From NCBI RefSeq assembly GCF_000972845.2, contig NC_040012.1, forward strand, positions 9,093,552 to 9,157,551: DNA of 64,000 nt. Direction: 5' to 3'. The first letter of the stretch is position 1. The number at the start of each line of letters is the position of its first letter. The notes below the pieces were generated by a model that saw only the letters and a program-made list of their open reading frames with translations, did no database searches and was not told the DNA's origin. Origin of the DNA: Larimichthys crocea. Lineage: Eukaryota; Chordata; Actinopteri; Sciaenidae. A program made the translations under genes and the position numbers. This document shows, in pieces, positions 54,501-64,000 of this stretch.

Positions 54501-57279
54501 ATATGGAGGTGCTTTAAAAAAATTGTGTGGTAATTCAACTGCAAACAGAGAAGTTTCTTTAAAAAAGCTTTGTGTTACATTGAAAGAATTTCCCATGTCC
54601 AAGAACTGAAAGTACAAGTATCACAAAGTATTATGTTGCTGAGCTGTGTTGTCTGGAAATTGCATCCTGGAGACGAGCAGTAAGGAAGCAGTGACCTTAT
54701 GAAACGGATCATGTGAGATGATTACGTTTAAAAAATTTGCTGTTTACCAGCTGACTCAGACGGCAGCGTGTCCTGACGTGCCGAGCATTTCAAAAAGTCA
54801 CTGCTAGCATCTATAATCCCATGTGATCCTATAACGTGTGTCACTGTGTCAGTCACGATGGCTTAACTTTCCCAAGCCAGTTTAAATTCTCAGGATTTTC
54901 ATTTTGTCTGGACCATAATAAAAAAAATCTTACGCTACATGGATTTAAAAAAAACAAAACAACAAATACTGTGACAAATGCCATGACATTAAAAATAGTG
55001 TTTGAACTTTGTGAACCAGATTTTTGGAATAGCTCTTTTGAAATCGAATATAAATAGCATGAGCATCTAAGAAAATTGAATGAGGGAGGGTGACAAACTC
55101 TCTTCATAAGCCTTTTCCTGAATCAACCACAACATGTAGATGCTCTGTCCAGTTTCTTCTGTAGATTACTTGAAACCTCCAACAGCTGTAGTGGTAAGAG
55201 AGCAACAAGAGTGTTCGATAAAGCACTTAGAAAAATATTTGTGCGTATGATATTTATAAAGAATAACTGAGTCAATAGCAGGACAGAATTTAAAGCATTA
55301 CAATCTGTGATTTCATCTTTGCGTGTTTCCTGTATGTATATTTCAGATGACTCGTTGCATGCATTGCCCAATTTCACAACCTAAACCACAAGACTGCATT
55401 CACATCTGTTCAGTATATTTAACTTTGTTGCTTTCAGTGTAAAAGAGTTTCTAAACTGAATCTATTGTCTAGACTTATAAGGAAAAGATGAATCACTGAT
55501 GTCAAACTGGTGTAAGAACAGATAAAATTGGGTAACACGCAAACACTCTGTCAAAGTGAAACCCAGTCACAAAAAAAGAGGAATTAACAACAATTTAAAA
55601 TGTTCATACAACACAATGCAGCACAACAACCAAACTTATATCATGTGTTTACACAATGTCTTACCCAACAGATAGTCCACGTCTGGAGATGCTGGTAGGA
55701 ATTTTTACCATTTAGAAAAAGCCACATAAGAAGGTAAAATAAGCACATTGCCTAAAATGCACCTCGGGACTCCGGTGCACATGAGGGCTCATGGACTTAA
55801 TGAGAGTGTTCCCGGAAAGTCCTGAGGGCAGACCACAATGGGACCTTACGCACGCTTACTTGGACTTCAGAGAGTCTGCTTAGTGTGCACACTTCACCAG
55901 ACTATGCTTGGAAAAGTACTGATAATCCAAAGTGATATGATGTGATGACGCATAGTGCTGTTTATTTTTGAAGATGTTTACTCATTTAATTTTCGTTTGT
56001 TGTAGTAAGATGTATTAAGATTTGATATTTAATATACAGAATATGGATAGACTGAATAACTTTGGATTTGTTATTCTGAAAAACTAGACAGGTAAAGGGA
56101 TTTCAATTCATCTCCATGGAAACCCTTCAAGTCTCATCTCATAGTACTCGCCAGCACTCATCATGGTAATAAGGTAGACAAATGTCTGTGAGAGCTCGGC
56201 CTGCAAGTCCAAAGGGTTCACATTTGGATTCAGTCCTTCTCTGAATAACTTTGCTGTATTCATTTCCACACAACTGTTTGTTGAGGCTGTGCCTAGTCCT
56301 AGGTCCAGATTATTACACCCAGCAGTGTTGCAGGTTTAATTTTCTGAAAGGGGCTTTTTAGTACAGCCAAGTATTCTTATTGAACCTCCCACACTCCCTG
56401 CAGAGTGTCACAGTCTGTCTGCAGCAGAGCTGGAGCAGCAGCAGATGGACCTTGTGGGCTCAGAGTTCCAGTCTGTACTCGACGTGAGCAGCCTGCTGAA
56501 GCTCAACACAGCTGGAGACCACATGAAGGACGACAGAGAGGGTAAAGCACAGGGATGTAAACACAGTTTAGTCTGTAATTGCATCCAGCAGTGAAGCTCA
56601 GCAGGAATTTAATGATTGCATCACATTACTTTCTGTTCTGTGGTTCTGTAAAGGCTTTAAAGTCATGTTTTTAATTTTTATGTAGGAACTGTTGACCTGA
56701 TTGACGAGCTGATGTCTACTGATGGTAAGCGTCTTAAAACCTGCATCTACAAATATCTCTAATTATTGTATGTTTACAAAGATGATCAACAAAACAAAGT
56801 CTACAGACATGCTAACAGCTCTATGCGATTGTACTAAGACAAAGTGGTGCTGCATGTTGATGATTGAATGTTTACCAGTTAAGCGTGTTAACATGCTAAC
56901 ATTTGCTTATTAGAGTTAAACAAAGTAAAGCTGTGGCTGATGGAACTATATGGAATGATAGCTTTGCCTGTAATTAGTCATAAACCTCAAAAAGTAGTTG
57001 TAACTGATTGTGACGCTAGAGGAAAATTCACAGTATCACCTTTTCCTGATATACAGATATTTCACACAATATGTGAAGACGTCTCCACACCATAGATATC
57101 TAGCTGAAACCTCATGGCAGTCCATTCAATAGGACCAAACTGGTCCTATGCAGCTTTGCTGCTGATATTTTTACAGTGTTTCTTCACTCTCTCCTCACGC
57201 AGGTATAGACTACAGCTTCAACCTGGATGACCACGAGGGAGTGTGTGACCTGTTTGATGTGCAGATCCTCAATTACTAA
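49689..57279 (+). CDS. e2f5: E2F transcription factor 5, 8 coding exons
   Basis: Exons: 49689-49817, 51394-51503, 51724-51895, 52291-52399, 52847-53171, 56404-56541, 56696-56724, 57203-57279 (1089 nt, 362 aa; human about 346). The winged-helix DNA-binding domain (residues about 12-80) includes [11 protein letters not shown] and the recognition motif [13 protein letters not shown] leucine-zipper/marked-box dimerisation region follows ([20 protein letters not shown] to [20 protein letters not shown]). The C-terminus [17 protein letters not shown] is the pocket-protein (p107/p130) binding motif, and the ending DVQILNY is E2F5-specific (E2F4 ends DVPVLNL). It is a repressor-class E2F acting with DP partners, and in multiciliated cells with Geminin-family coactivators. 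No cyclin A-binding N-terminus, as expected. Exon 4's donor (GTTGGT) is weak. Confidence 0.95.
49818..51393. other. e2f5 intron 1, no recognised content
   Basis: A 1.6 kb GT-AG intron. The GC-rich first 200 bases are promoter-proximal. No alternative exon or repeat family could be assigned. Confidence 0.5.
51896..52290 (+). other. e2f5: U12-type AT-AC intron in e2f5
   Basis: The intron starts ATATCCTTT (51896-51904), the exact U12-type AT-AC donor, and ends CCAC with a TTTCCTTAATG branch-site match at 52267-52277, 13-23 bases before the AC. Joining across it gives [16 protein letters not shown], in frame and aligning to human ..FSYVTHEDIC. No AG acceptor is available at that position. E2F genes are known hosts of minor-class introns. 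Confidence 0.93.
53172..56403. other. e2f5 intron 5, no recognised content
   Basis: A 3.2 kb GT-AG intron, AT-rich, without a recognisable exon. A pyrimidine-rich CCCTCCCTCCTTCCCTCC tract lies at about 54104-54124. Confidence 0.45.
56770..57125 (-). repeat. Teleost 'GCTAACATGCTAA' repeat, reverse copy in e2f5 intron 7
   Basis: The reverse complement reads CTGCCATGAGGTTTCAGCTA, then CCATCAGCCACAGCTTTACT, AAGCAAATGTTAGCATG, TGGTAAACATT and AGAGCTGTTAGCATG. This is the same series as the plus-strand copy at 60040-60290. It is a very common fish repeat by memory. Confidence 0.75.
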
Positions 57280-58287
57280 TGTGCGCGTATACAATCTTAG
57301 GAAGCACTTTTTGCTTCTCTAAAGACACTTCAGAGATACAGTTATTTTTTTGTTTTTTTTTTACCATGGCATAGCTGATACCTGAACAACCATTGTCTTC
57401 TTGAAAAGCCTTTACACACATCAGTTTATCACAATGGTCTTTTGCCCTCGGCTAATACAAAACTAAGTGCCTGAATTAATTTACAGTAACACATTTATAA
57501 AGCCAGAGTCATTATGTGTCCATTCAGCTTTCAGTGGTATACAAGGTAAATATTTACAGCATCCCAGAGAAATGAGGTGTTGTATCAAGCCAGGATGAAT
57601 CAGACTCCTTCTGCACTTTTGCTTGTATGTATCTTTGTATTTTTCCACTTCCTGTGGAAAGCCTGACACTTGAAGAAACTGCTTTACTTTCCTTATGAAC
57701 AGTTGGGACTGTGACTGTTATATACTGATATTCACAGTAACTCGTAACAATTCAGTATTGGCCTCGTTCTAACATTTGATACAGGGTTGATGATCTAGTT
57801 CAGGGTATTTGAGTAACTTTCTTTACACGGAAAGCATATTGTGTGAAAAATTAACCCATTCCATAGTTGTATTTCGTATTTCATTTCAAATGGCATATTG
57901 TATTTAATGTGTGAATGTTTCCGGTTACGTTTTGTAACCTTGTTCTCATGTGAAAATGCCAGAAAGTTGTCTTTCCTAAATTAATGAACCACTGCCGTTT
58001 TAGGCCTTAAAAAACAAGTCTTATAATCACAGTTATATATTTGAATAATTAATATTTTTTACTTAATTTAAGAAAAAATTATTCTTGGTTCAAGTTTGTT
58101 GAAACTGAAGCTGGTTGACTGCCTTAATTGTAATTTAAAAAGTGAATTAGCCATATTTCTGATCTGAAATAACAGATGTTACGAGCCTATAATGGCTTTT
58201 TTTGTATATTTATAGTTTTCTTTGATTACAAGAAGTCTTGTTTTTGATACATTTTTTGTTTATTTGCACATTTTTGAAAGTTTTTTC

Positions 58288-58293
58288 AATAAA
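58288..58293 (+). terminator. e2f5 polyadenylation signal AATAAA
   Basis: AATAAA follows a T-rich stretch about 1.0 kb after the e2f5 stop and precedes a TTAAGTCTTGTTTCG GU-rich element. It marks a 3'UTR of roughly 1 kb. Confidence 0.7.
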
Positions 58294-58394
58294 TGGATTT
58301 AATCTTATATTAAGTCTTGTTTCGTTTTTCTGACAAGTAATGACAGACAGTTTTGAAAATACAAAATGAGAGAAGCAAAACAATCACAAATGAC

Positions 58395-58400
58395 TTTATT
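58395..58400 (-). terminator. Candidate ackr4 polyadenylation signal (minus strand)
   Basis: TTTATT on plus (AATAAA on minus) lies just beyond the e2f5 signal, making the two genes tail-to-tail with almost no spacer. Another minus-strand AATAAA is at about 58858-58863, so the exact ackr4 3' end (2.1 or 1.6 kb 3'UTR) is uncertain. Confidence 0.45.
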
Positions 58401-60039
58401 CATTCACAATAAACCTTTTATCATGTAAGACGTGTTTGTATGACAGCCTTGTTTAACCACTTCTTATATAACAGTTGAACCCCAAAACTTTTTTCTTTCT
58501 TTTTTGGCTCCATAAAATGTTTTGCTCCTTTATAACAGATGGCATACCTTAAATGATTTCCACATGAGACAGCACAAGTGCCAGAGCATGACCTGCAGAA
58601 TCACTTCAGAAATCAGTTGATTTGTACCAGCTGGAGTTCAGGAAGACGACTGACGAAACATTCAAACCAAAGTATCATTTTCTAATCTATGAGGAAATTC
58701 TATCAGGCGGTCAGTGTTTAGATTTTGACTGAGAGATTAATAACATTTAAAAGCAAAGAATACAAATGCCTAACAGAGAAAACGACAACAGTTGAACCCA
58801 AAGTGCAAACTATTTAAACTATGTAGTGCTGTGTTTATGTCTCAGTTACAATTGGAGTTTTTATTGGATACTGTTGACAAGCTGATTAATCCTCCTGTGT
58901 CATTGGCCCCTGAACTATTATCCACAAAGTCATGCAATGAATTTTGCTCATTCTTCTACTGACAAAAAAAGAAAAATAAGACAAGCTGTCAGTTCCTCCA
59001 CATTGAATAAAGGGTCTATATTGAGTTTACAAGCAGGACACAATTTGATCCTATCACATAAAAAACATTACCAAATGTAACTGCATGGCATCAGATGATC
59101 TGCAAATAGTTAACACAACCTGCAGGCCCCCAAAACCACAAAAACTGGTTTGGTATGTGTCTAATTATTACTTAAGTGTACTTAAGTATAGTTCTAATGT
59201 GTAATTAAAGTCAAATCACTGAAAAGACGCCAGCTTAACAACCTCTTGGTCTTGATCTTGATATTTTCCAGTCAGGATTTTAACTTAAACACAAACAGCA
59301 GAAAAGTTTCAGTCGTCAGTGACATGGTCGACCACTTTTTAATAGACTGGAAAACTCAGTGTCTCAGATGTTTTGAGCAATCCAGGAAAGAACTGAACTG
59401 TGTTTAATCCTAATGGGATGTGGGACATGCACGGTTTGAAACAAGACTCTGCAAGCAACATGTCACCAGTACAAAAAAGCTCTCTGGTGAATGGTAGGAA
59501 ATAAAGGTGCATGTGTAGTATGTCTCGTTTATAGCAGATGTAGTACACATTCCTCCATCAAATGGATTGGGACTATTTACTTAAGTGAATTACAGTTTAA
59601 ACATTAAAGCATTATTTGAAACAAGCAGTCATCAAGTTGTTTTCCAGCTTATTCATGGTTTCAAATAAATCTTTCTTTTTTCTTCCTGTTTTTCTTCTTC
59701 TGTTTCACTGTATGATGAGTCAGTGAAGAGTATTAGTCTCATTTGTACTTTGTACTGTGTGGGTAGCCAAAAAGTGTTAAATGTTTCTTGTGCAATCCTG
59801 GAGGAATATCTGGTACTGTATCTCATACATCTGGATAAACAAACCAACTAAACTGAAGCTTCAAGAGTTCTTTAAGCTTTAAGTCAAAAGTTAAAAAAAG
59901 AGTCATGCCTTCTCTTCTTCAGGACCGAAACTGAAAAAACAGACAATGTAAAAGCCAAATCCATTTGTAGCCAGACCAGCAGTCAGTCTATCACTTTGGT
60001 CTGAACTGAAATATTTTATAAATATTTTCATATATTATA

Positions 60040-60290
60040 AATACTCAAGCATTTGATAGATTGCCATGAAATTTGGCTCCCACAAACAGGCAACTTTTTG
60101 TTTCTGACCAAATATCTGCAAAAAACATTTCCCATCAGCCAAAGCTTTACTTTGTTTTTAGTGCTAATTAGCAAATGTTAGCATGCACAAATGCAAAATT
60201 AAGATGGTAGCATGGTAAACATTGTACTTGTTATCAACATGTTAGCATTGTCATTGTGAGTGTGGTGGCATGCTGTTCAAAGCTCAAAGC
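60040..60290 (+). repeat. Teleost 'GCTAACATGCTAA' repeat in the ackr4 3'UTR
   Basis: Contains GATTGCCATGAAATTTGGCT, CCCATCAGCCAAAGCTTTAC, GTGCTAATTAGCAAATGTTA, TGGTAAACATTGTAC and ATGTTAGCATTGTCATTGTG. Inverted relative to 56770-57125. It lies within 440 bp of the ackr4 stop, so it is transcribed antisense as part of the 3'UTR. Confidence 0.8.
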
Positions 60291-60478
60291 ACTGCAGCTA
60301 TACAATCTCTCAGAGAAGAAACAGAAGCAGACAGGAAAAGACTTAGCAATAACAAGTGAGAGTTTGCTTCTACTGCTGCTGTGCAAAGTGCCATCACACT
60401 TTATCTGCTCTTCTTTCGATACTAAATAAGTGATTATGGGCCATATGGGCATCTTTTACTATGAATCATTGTAATAAC

Positions 60479-61591
60479 TCATATTGAGAATGTGTTTGTC
60501 TCTCCGGATGCACTGTGGGAGTTAAAAGAAATGTCCATCCCTTCTTCCTCTGCAGGATTTTCTCCCCTCTTCTTCCTCTTTCTTCTCCTCTCGCCAAACT
60601 GCTTTGCCACTTTCATCATGTGCTGTCTGAAAGAAGACCCCACAAAGGCATAGAGGATTGGGTTGAGGCAACAGTGAATGAGGGCCAAGCTCTCAGTCAC
60701 TTGAGCCGCCTGATCCAACACTTTACTTGTCCCACAGTGCGTCACTAAGGCATAGACTGAGTCCATCATTCGATAGACTTTTAACACATTGTAGGGTAGT
60801 TGAGTAACTACAAACACCCCAACTACTACCAGAAGAACTCGTAGGGCTTTCCACTTCTTGCCTCTGCTCTCAGTAGGGAGGCCCTTTAGTGCCCGTCCTA
60901 TGCTACAGTAACAGATCACCATCACCAGGAGAGGAAGCAGGAATCCCAGCAGCACCTCTGCCATCTCCAGGACAGCTTTCCCCCCTCTAGCCATTGATGG
61001 AGGGTAGATAGCCAGACAGACGTTCCTATTCGATGTCCATCTGACCTCTGAGAGTATTAAATCAGGAAGACCAAGGATGAAAGCTGTAGCCCAAACACCT
61101 AAACACATCTTCCAGCAGTGTCTCCTGGAAATGATCCTCTGCAGCCAGCCTCTTTGATCTTCACCCTGCGCCCTGGCTAACGCTATGTGACGATCCAGGC
61201 TGATGCAGGCCAGTAGCAGCATGCAGCAGGTGAAATTGATGCTGTAGCAGGCTGACACGATCTTACACGCAAACTCCCCTAGTTCCCAGCCCCTTGCCGC
61301 ATCTGCAGCCCAGAAAGGCAGCGTGAAGAGCAGGAGCAGGTCGGCCACAGCCAGGTTGGTCAGGAAGGCATCAGTCATGGTCTTGAGGCGTTTGTGGTAG
61401 GCATAGACAGCCACGACTAAAGCGTTTCCTGCCAATCCCACCACCAGACAGACAGTATACATGATGGGGAGGAAGAGGGCTGCGAAGGAACGGACATCAC
61501 CCTTCTCGCAGAGGACAGGGTAGTCTTCATAGCTGAAGTTGAAGCTGATGTTTTCATGGTAAAAGTAGTCGTCTTCCTCTAAGACATCCAT
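60479..61591 (-). CDS. ackr4: Atypical chemokine receptor 4 (CCRL1/CCX-CKR type), 370 aa GPCR
   Basis: A single-exon seven-transmembrane receptor. Evidence for ACKR4: the N-terminal acidic/tyrosine segment (EEDDYFYHE), ..[19 protein letters not shown] (human ICIKEDVREFAKVFLPVFLT), [36 protein letters not shown] in TM2, [10 protein letters not shown] in TM6, [20 protein letters not shown] in TM7 and the C-terminal TNTFSI (human TSTFSI). Two N-glycosylation sequons lie at Asn14 and Asn18. Cys109-Cys192 and Cys28-Cys286 are the expected disulphides. TMs run at about 40-65, 75-97, 107-135, 160-180, 208-232, 248-268, 295-318. The family scavenges CCL19/CCL21/CCL25-like chemokines and recruits arrestin without G-protein signalling. 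The TM3 end is [10 protein letters not shown] instead of DRYLAIV. Teleosts can have two paralogues; a versus b is not decided. It is convergent with e2f5. Confidence 0.9.
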   Translation of the reverse strand: MDVLEEDDYFYHENISFNFSYEDYPVLCEKGDVRSFAALFLPIMYTVCLVVGLAGNALVVAVYAYHKRLKTMTDAFLTNLAVADLLLLFTLPFWAADAARGWELGEFACKIVSACYSINFTCCMLLLACISLDRHIALARAQGEDQRGWLQRIISRRHCWKMCLGVWATAFILGLPDLILSEVRWTSNRNVCLAIYPPSMARGGKAVLEMAEVLLGFLLPLLVMVICYCSIGRALKGLPTESRGKKWKALRVLLVVVGVFVVTQLPYNVLKVYRMMDSVYALVTHCGTSKVLDQAAQVTESLALIHCCLNPILYAFVGSSFRQHMMKVAKQFGERRRKRKKRGENPAEEEGMDISFNSHSASGETNTFSI

Positions 61592-61604
61592 GATGATGAT
61601 AAAG

Positions 61605-63958
61605 CTATGAGGGAGAACATTCTGAATTACTTGTCTGTAAGTAACTTAATACATATACTCCAATACTATACTTGACTGTCTGAGAAACGGTATATGGCAT
61701 GTGGTGTCTGGGCAGGATTTAGTTATAAGATGGATTTAAATCAAACCCCTGCAATTTGATTTACGTGTGAAAAAAGTATGATATTGTTCTGCTTCCTTCA
61801 TACATCTAGATAAGGAAAGTAGTTTTATTAAAAGTGATCTAATATCTTTATTTATTTATGTTTATAATATTTCCAGTTTTAGTGGCCTTTAAGAAACACT
61901 GTTTCTATAAACTGTAGACTTTCAAAGGCTAAATGTCACAGCTTGAAAAAAGAGGTTTCTGCAAAAAGTTCTGTGTGAGTTGAGAGGTTGCTATTAAGTT
62001 AGGATGACAAATGCTGCAAAAGTTTTTACATTATTTAGAATTATTGAGTATACATATTCACAAACATTTAGAATTTCCAGTGGCAAGTGCTGTAGCCGAT
62101 GCAGATTCTTCCAGAGGATATACAGGAAGTCATGATTTTGGCTCTCATATGATGGGCAGAGTTAGCTAATTACTACAAATCACATTTGATTGGACACATT
62201 TTTCTAATTGTCTCCAAGTTGAAGAAGTCATCCAAAATATGTTTCCAAGAAGAGAAAAGTTTTTACAAAAATGTGACTTTTTTTCCCACACATGTAACAA
62301 GAGATAAATGCAGTAATGCAGACGTTCTCAAATGTATTTTGCATTTCACTGCATTTCTTATTAAACATTGAAAATTTTGCTTCAGTTACAATGTGTTCAC
62401 ATTTAGAGCTGACTGGCAGAGAAACTATCTTAAATCAAAGAGGAACACAAATATGTTCATAATTTAGTGTAATGACTAGCACCATGAGCAGCTGTTGAAC
62501 TGATGTCTGGATTTAATCTTACTCATTACACTGAAACGCTCACAAATAAGCTGTCTTTGTTTCAACAGCTGAACTATAACTAGAAATGGCACCAGAACAA
62601 GAAAATACTGTATGTGGAAACATCCCTACATTGGAAAGAATATCTAAAGAAAAAAACATCAAAGTCTGCAAATGATTTTGTGATTGTGGGCTTATTATTG
62701 CGTATTGTGATAACGTCAATGTCAACATCCTTTCTCAACACTAAGTGTCCCAAGCTGAACTGTTTCTCTCTTCTTGTACCTGACATAAATAATGTGACTT
62801 AATTCTGCCTTCCACAGTGCAGATTATACAAACTGTCAAATTCCCTTGAAGATCCGTCTGTTGAAATTTCTCCTCTGAGTTACTGTTTATCTTTACAGTG
62901 ACACATTTTTTCTGAACTCCTCTTCAGGAAACATTGTTTATTTAAATAAAGCCCTGTTTCTCTTTTGATACTTTGCAGATTAAGATTGTACTAACAAAGT
63001 GAGTTTTTACAGTACAGGGCTGGAAGAAGTATTCAGATTTTAAGTAAAACATAAAAAAAATTCACATATATGTAGGTAAAGTACATAAAGTAAAAGTACT
63101 CATAATCTGAAAAATGCGAGAAGTACAAATATACACTGTATTAAAGGATTACTATAACTGATGAATTAATGTGTAAGCTGGTCATGGTGGAACTAATTTA
63201 ACCTATTTCATATACTGTAGTATAGTAGTTCTAACTATTTAAAATAACTGCCAATAAAACATTAAATAACATGCAAAATAATGAGTAGCTTAACTAAATG
63301 CATCAGATAAATGTAGTGGAGTAAAGTACATGTACACAGTAGAAAGTGGCATGAAATAACATGGAAATATTAAGTACAAATACCTCAAAAATTTATCTAA
63401 GTAGCTCTGCAGTACTTGATATTCCACTACAGTTAAAATACACCAACAACAAAACATCACAAGCAGCCCACACAAACCTTAAATCTAAGTTAAAATTAAA
63501 GTATAATGTTGTAGTCTAACTTTAAAACATATGCAGGCTATAACTGAACAGTATGTCCCTGATAATACTCTTACAACCATGGTCCCCTGTTTGCTGCAAA
63601 GTAACAACACAAATGTGTATGTAGTTTGCATGACCTCAGTTTGTTATCATCTGTAGCAGCTGCCCCTCCAGTGTATTTAATGTTAGTTTATGATAGTTTT
63701 TAAATGAATCACAGCAGATGTTTGAATGTTACAGTTTATCACATTTACCACAAACTTCCTGCTTAGTGCGTCAAGCTGCTTCCTGTGATAATACAACAAG
63801 TACCCACAGTGCCTGTACAGTCACATCATCTCCACTTGTACCTTAAACCTGCATGAATGTATCGTACACGTCTACGTCTCTAAAGCGTTAAAAAAAAAAG
63901 ACACATGCAACGTTACAGGTAAAAAGGTAACAAGGTGCAAGTGTGCATCGATACTCAC
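61605..63958 (-). other. ackr4: Putative ackr4 5'UTR intron
   Basis: On the minus strand a good acceptor (TTCTCCCTCATAG) lies 13 bp before the ackr4 ATG, and a strong donor GTGAGTAT occurs at 63958-63951. This predicts a 2.35 kb intron in the 5' leader, an arrangement usual for chemokine receptors. From 61605 to 63015 I see nothing else of note. Confidence 0.6.
63016..63432 (+). repeat. hAT-like teleost repeat (GGAAGAAGTATTCAGAT..)
   Basis: Begins GGGCTGGAAGAAGTATTCAG, continues AGTAAAAGTACTCATAATCT and ACTGTATTAAAGGATTACTA, and ends near GTAGCTCTGCAGTACTTGAT. It is a well-known class of non-autonomous elements in fish, with a reverse copy at 31090-31275. It sits within the putative ackr4 5' intron. 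Confidence 0.7.
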
Positions 63959-64000
63959 GGTGTTTTATTCACCTATCTGTCCCGTTTATTGGCGCAATGA
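63959..64000 (-). promoter_or_regulatory. ackr4: Putative ackr4 non-coding first exon (partial, at window edge)
   Basis: On the minus strand the last 42 bases of the window end ..AATAAAACACC directly before donor GTGAGTATCG. This is the best candidate for the upstream exon of ackr4. Its 5' end and promoter lie beyond the window. Confidence 0.45.

Overview
This window is vertebrate nuclear DNA, almost certainly from a ray-finned (teleost) fish and probably a percomorph. The basis is short introns, abundant teleost-type dispersed repeats (a tRNA-derived SINE, hAT-like MITEs, a dead Tc1-like transposon, an L2-like LINE tail) and three genes in the same order and orientation as I recall for human chromosome 8q21.2. 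It holds no bacterial operons, CRISPR arrays or rRNA genes.

Layout: (1) 1-1440 is upstream of, or within a 5' intron of, RALYL. (2) 1464-28737 (+) carries seven coding exons of ralyl, an hnRNP C-like RNA-binding protein of about 292 aa. Its first coding intron is about 20.8 kb and holds most of the repeats; its 3'UTR runs to about 30260. (3) 30260-35220 is a repeat-rich intergenic stretch containing a roughly 2 kb element with inverted ends and an L2-like remnant. (4) 35789-48706 (+) is lrrcc1, 19 coding exons and about 1018 aa: a centrosome/ciliary-base protein with N-terminal SDS22-like LRRs and a long C-terminal coiled coil. It has a seven-copy 34-bp minisatellite immediately 5' of its start codon. 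(5) 49689-57279 (+) is e2f5, eight coding exons and about 362 aa, with a U12-type AT-AC intron and a palindromic RFX X-box about 180 bp upstream of the ATG. (6) 60479-61591 (-) is an intronless coding sequence for an atypical chemokine receptor, ackr4. It is convergent with e2f5 and has a likely non-coding first exon at the right edge of the window.

The exon models were built by hand. Each joins in frame across every junction, and the predicted lengths are close to the human proteins as I remember them (RALYL about 291, LRRCC1 about 1032, E2F5 about 346 aa). LRRCC1 (centriole/cilium) and E2F5 (a transcription factor used in multiciliogenesis) are linked by cilium biology. The X-box next to e2f5 is the most functionally suggestive non-coding signal.

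I found no convincing undescribed system. The strongest oddities are the 34-bp leader array of lrrcc1, the GC-AG intron in lrrcc1, the AT-AC intron and missing LLRLSP segment in e2f5, the DRY-to-DRH change in ackr4, a serine-repeat expansion in ralyl and its short terminal coding exon.
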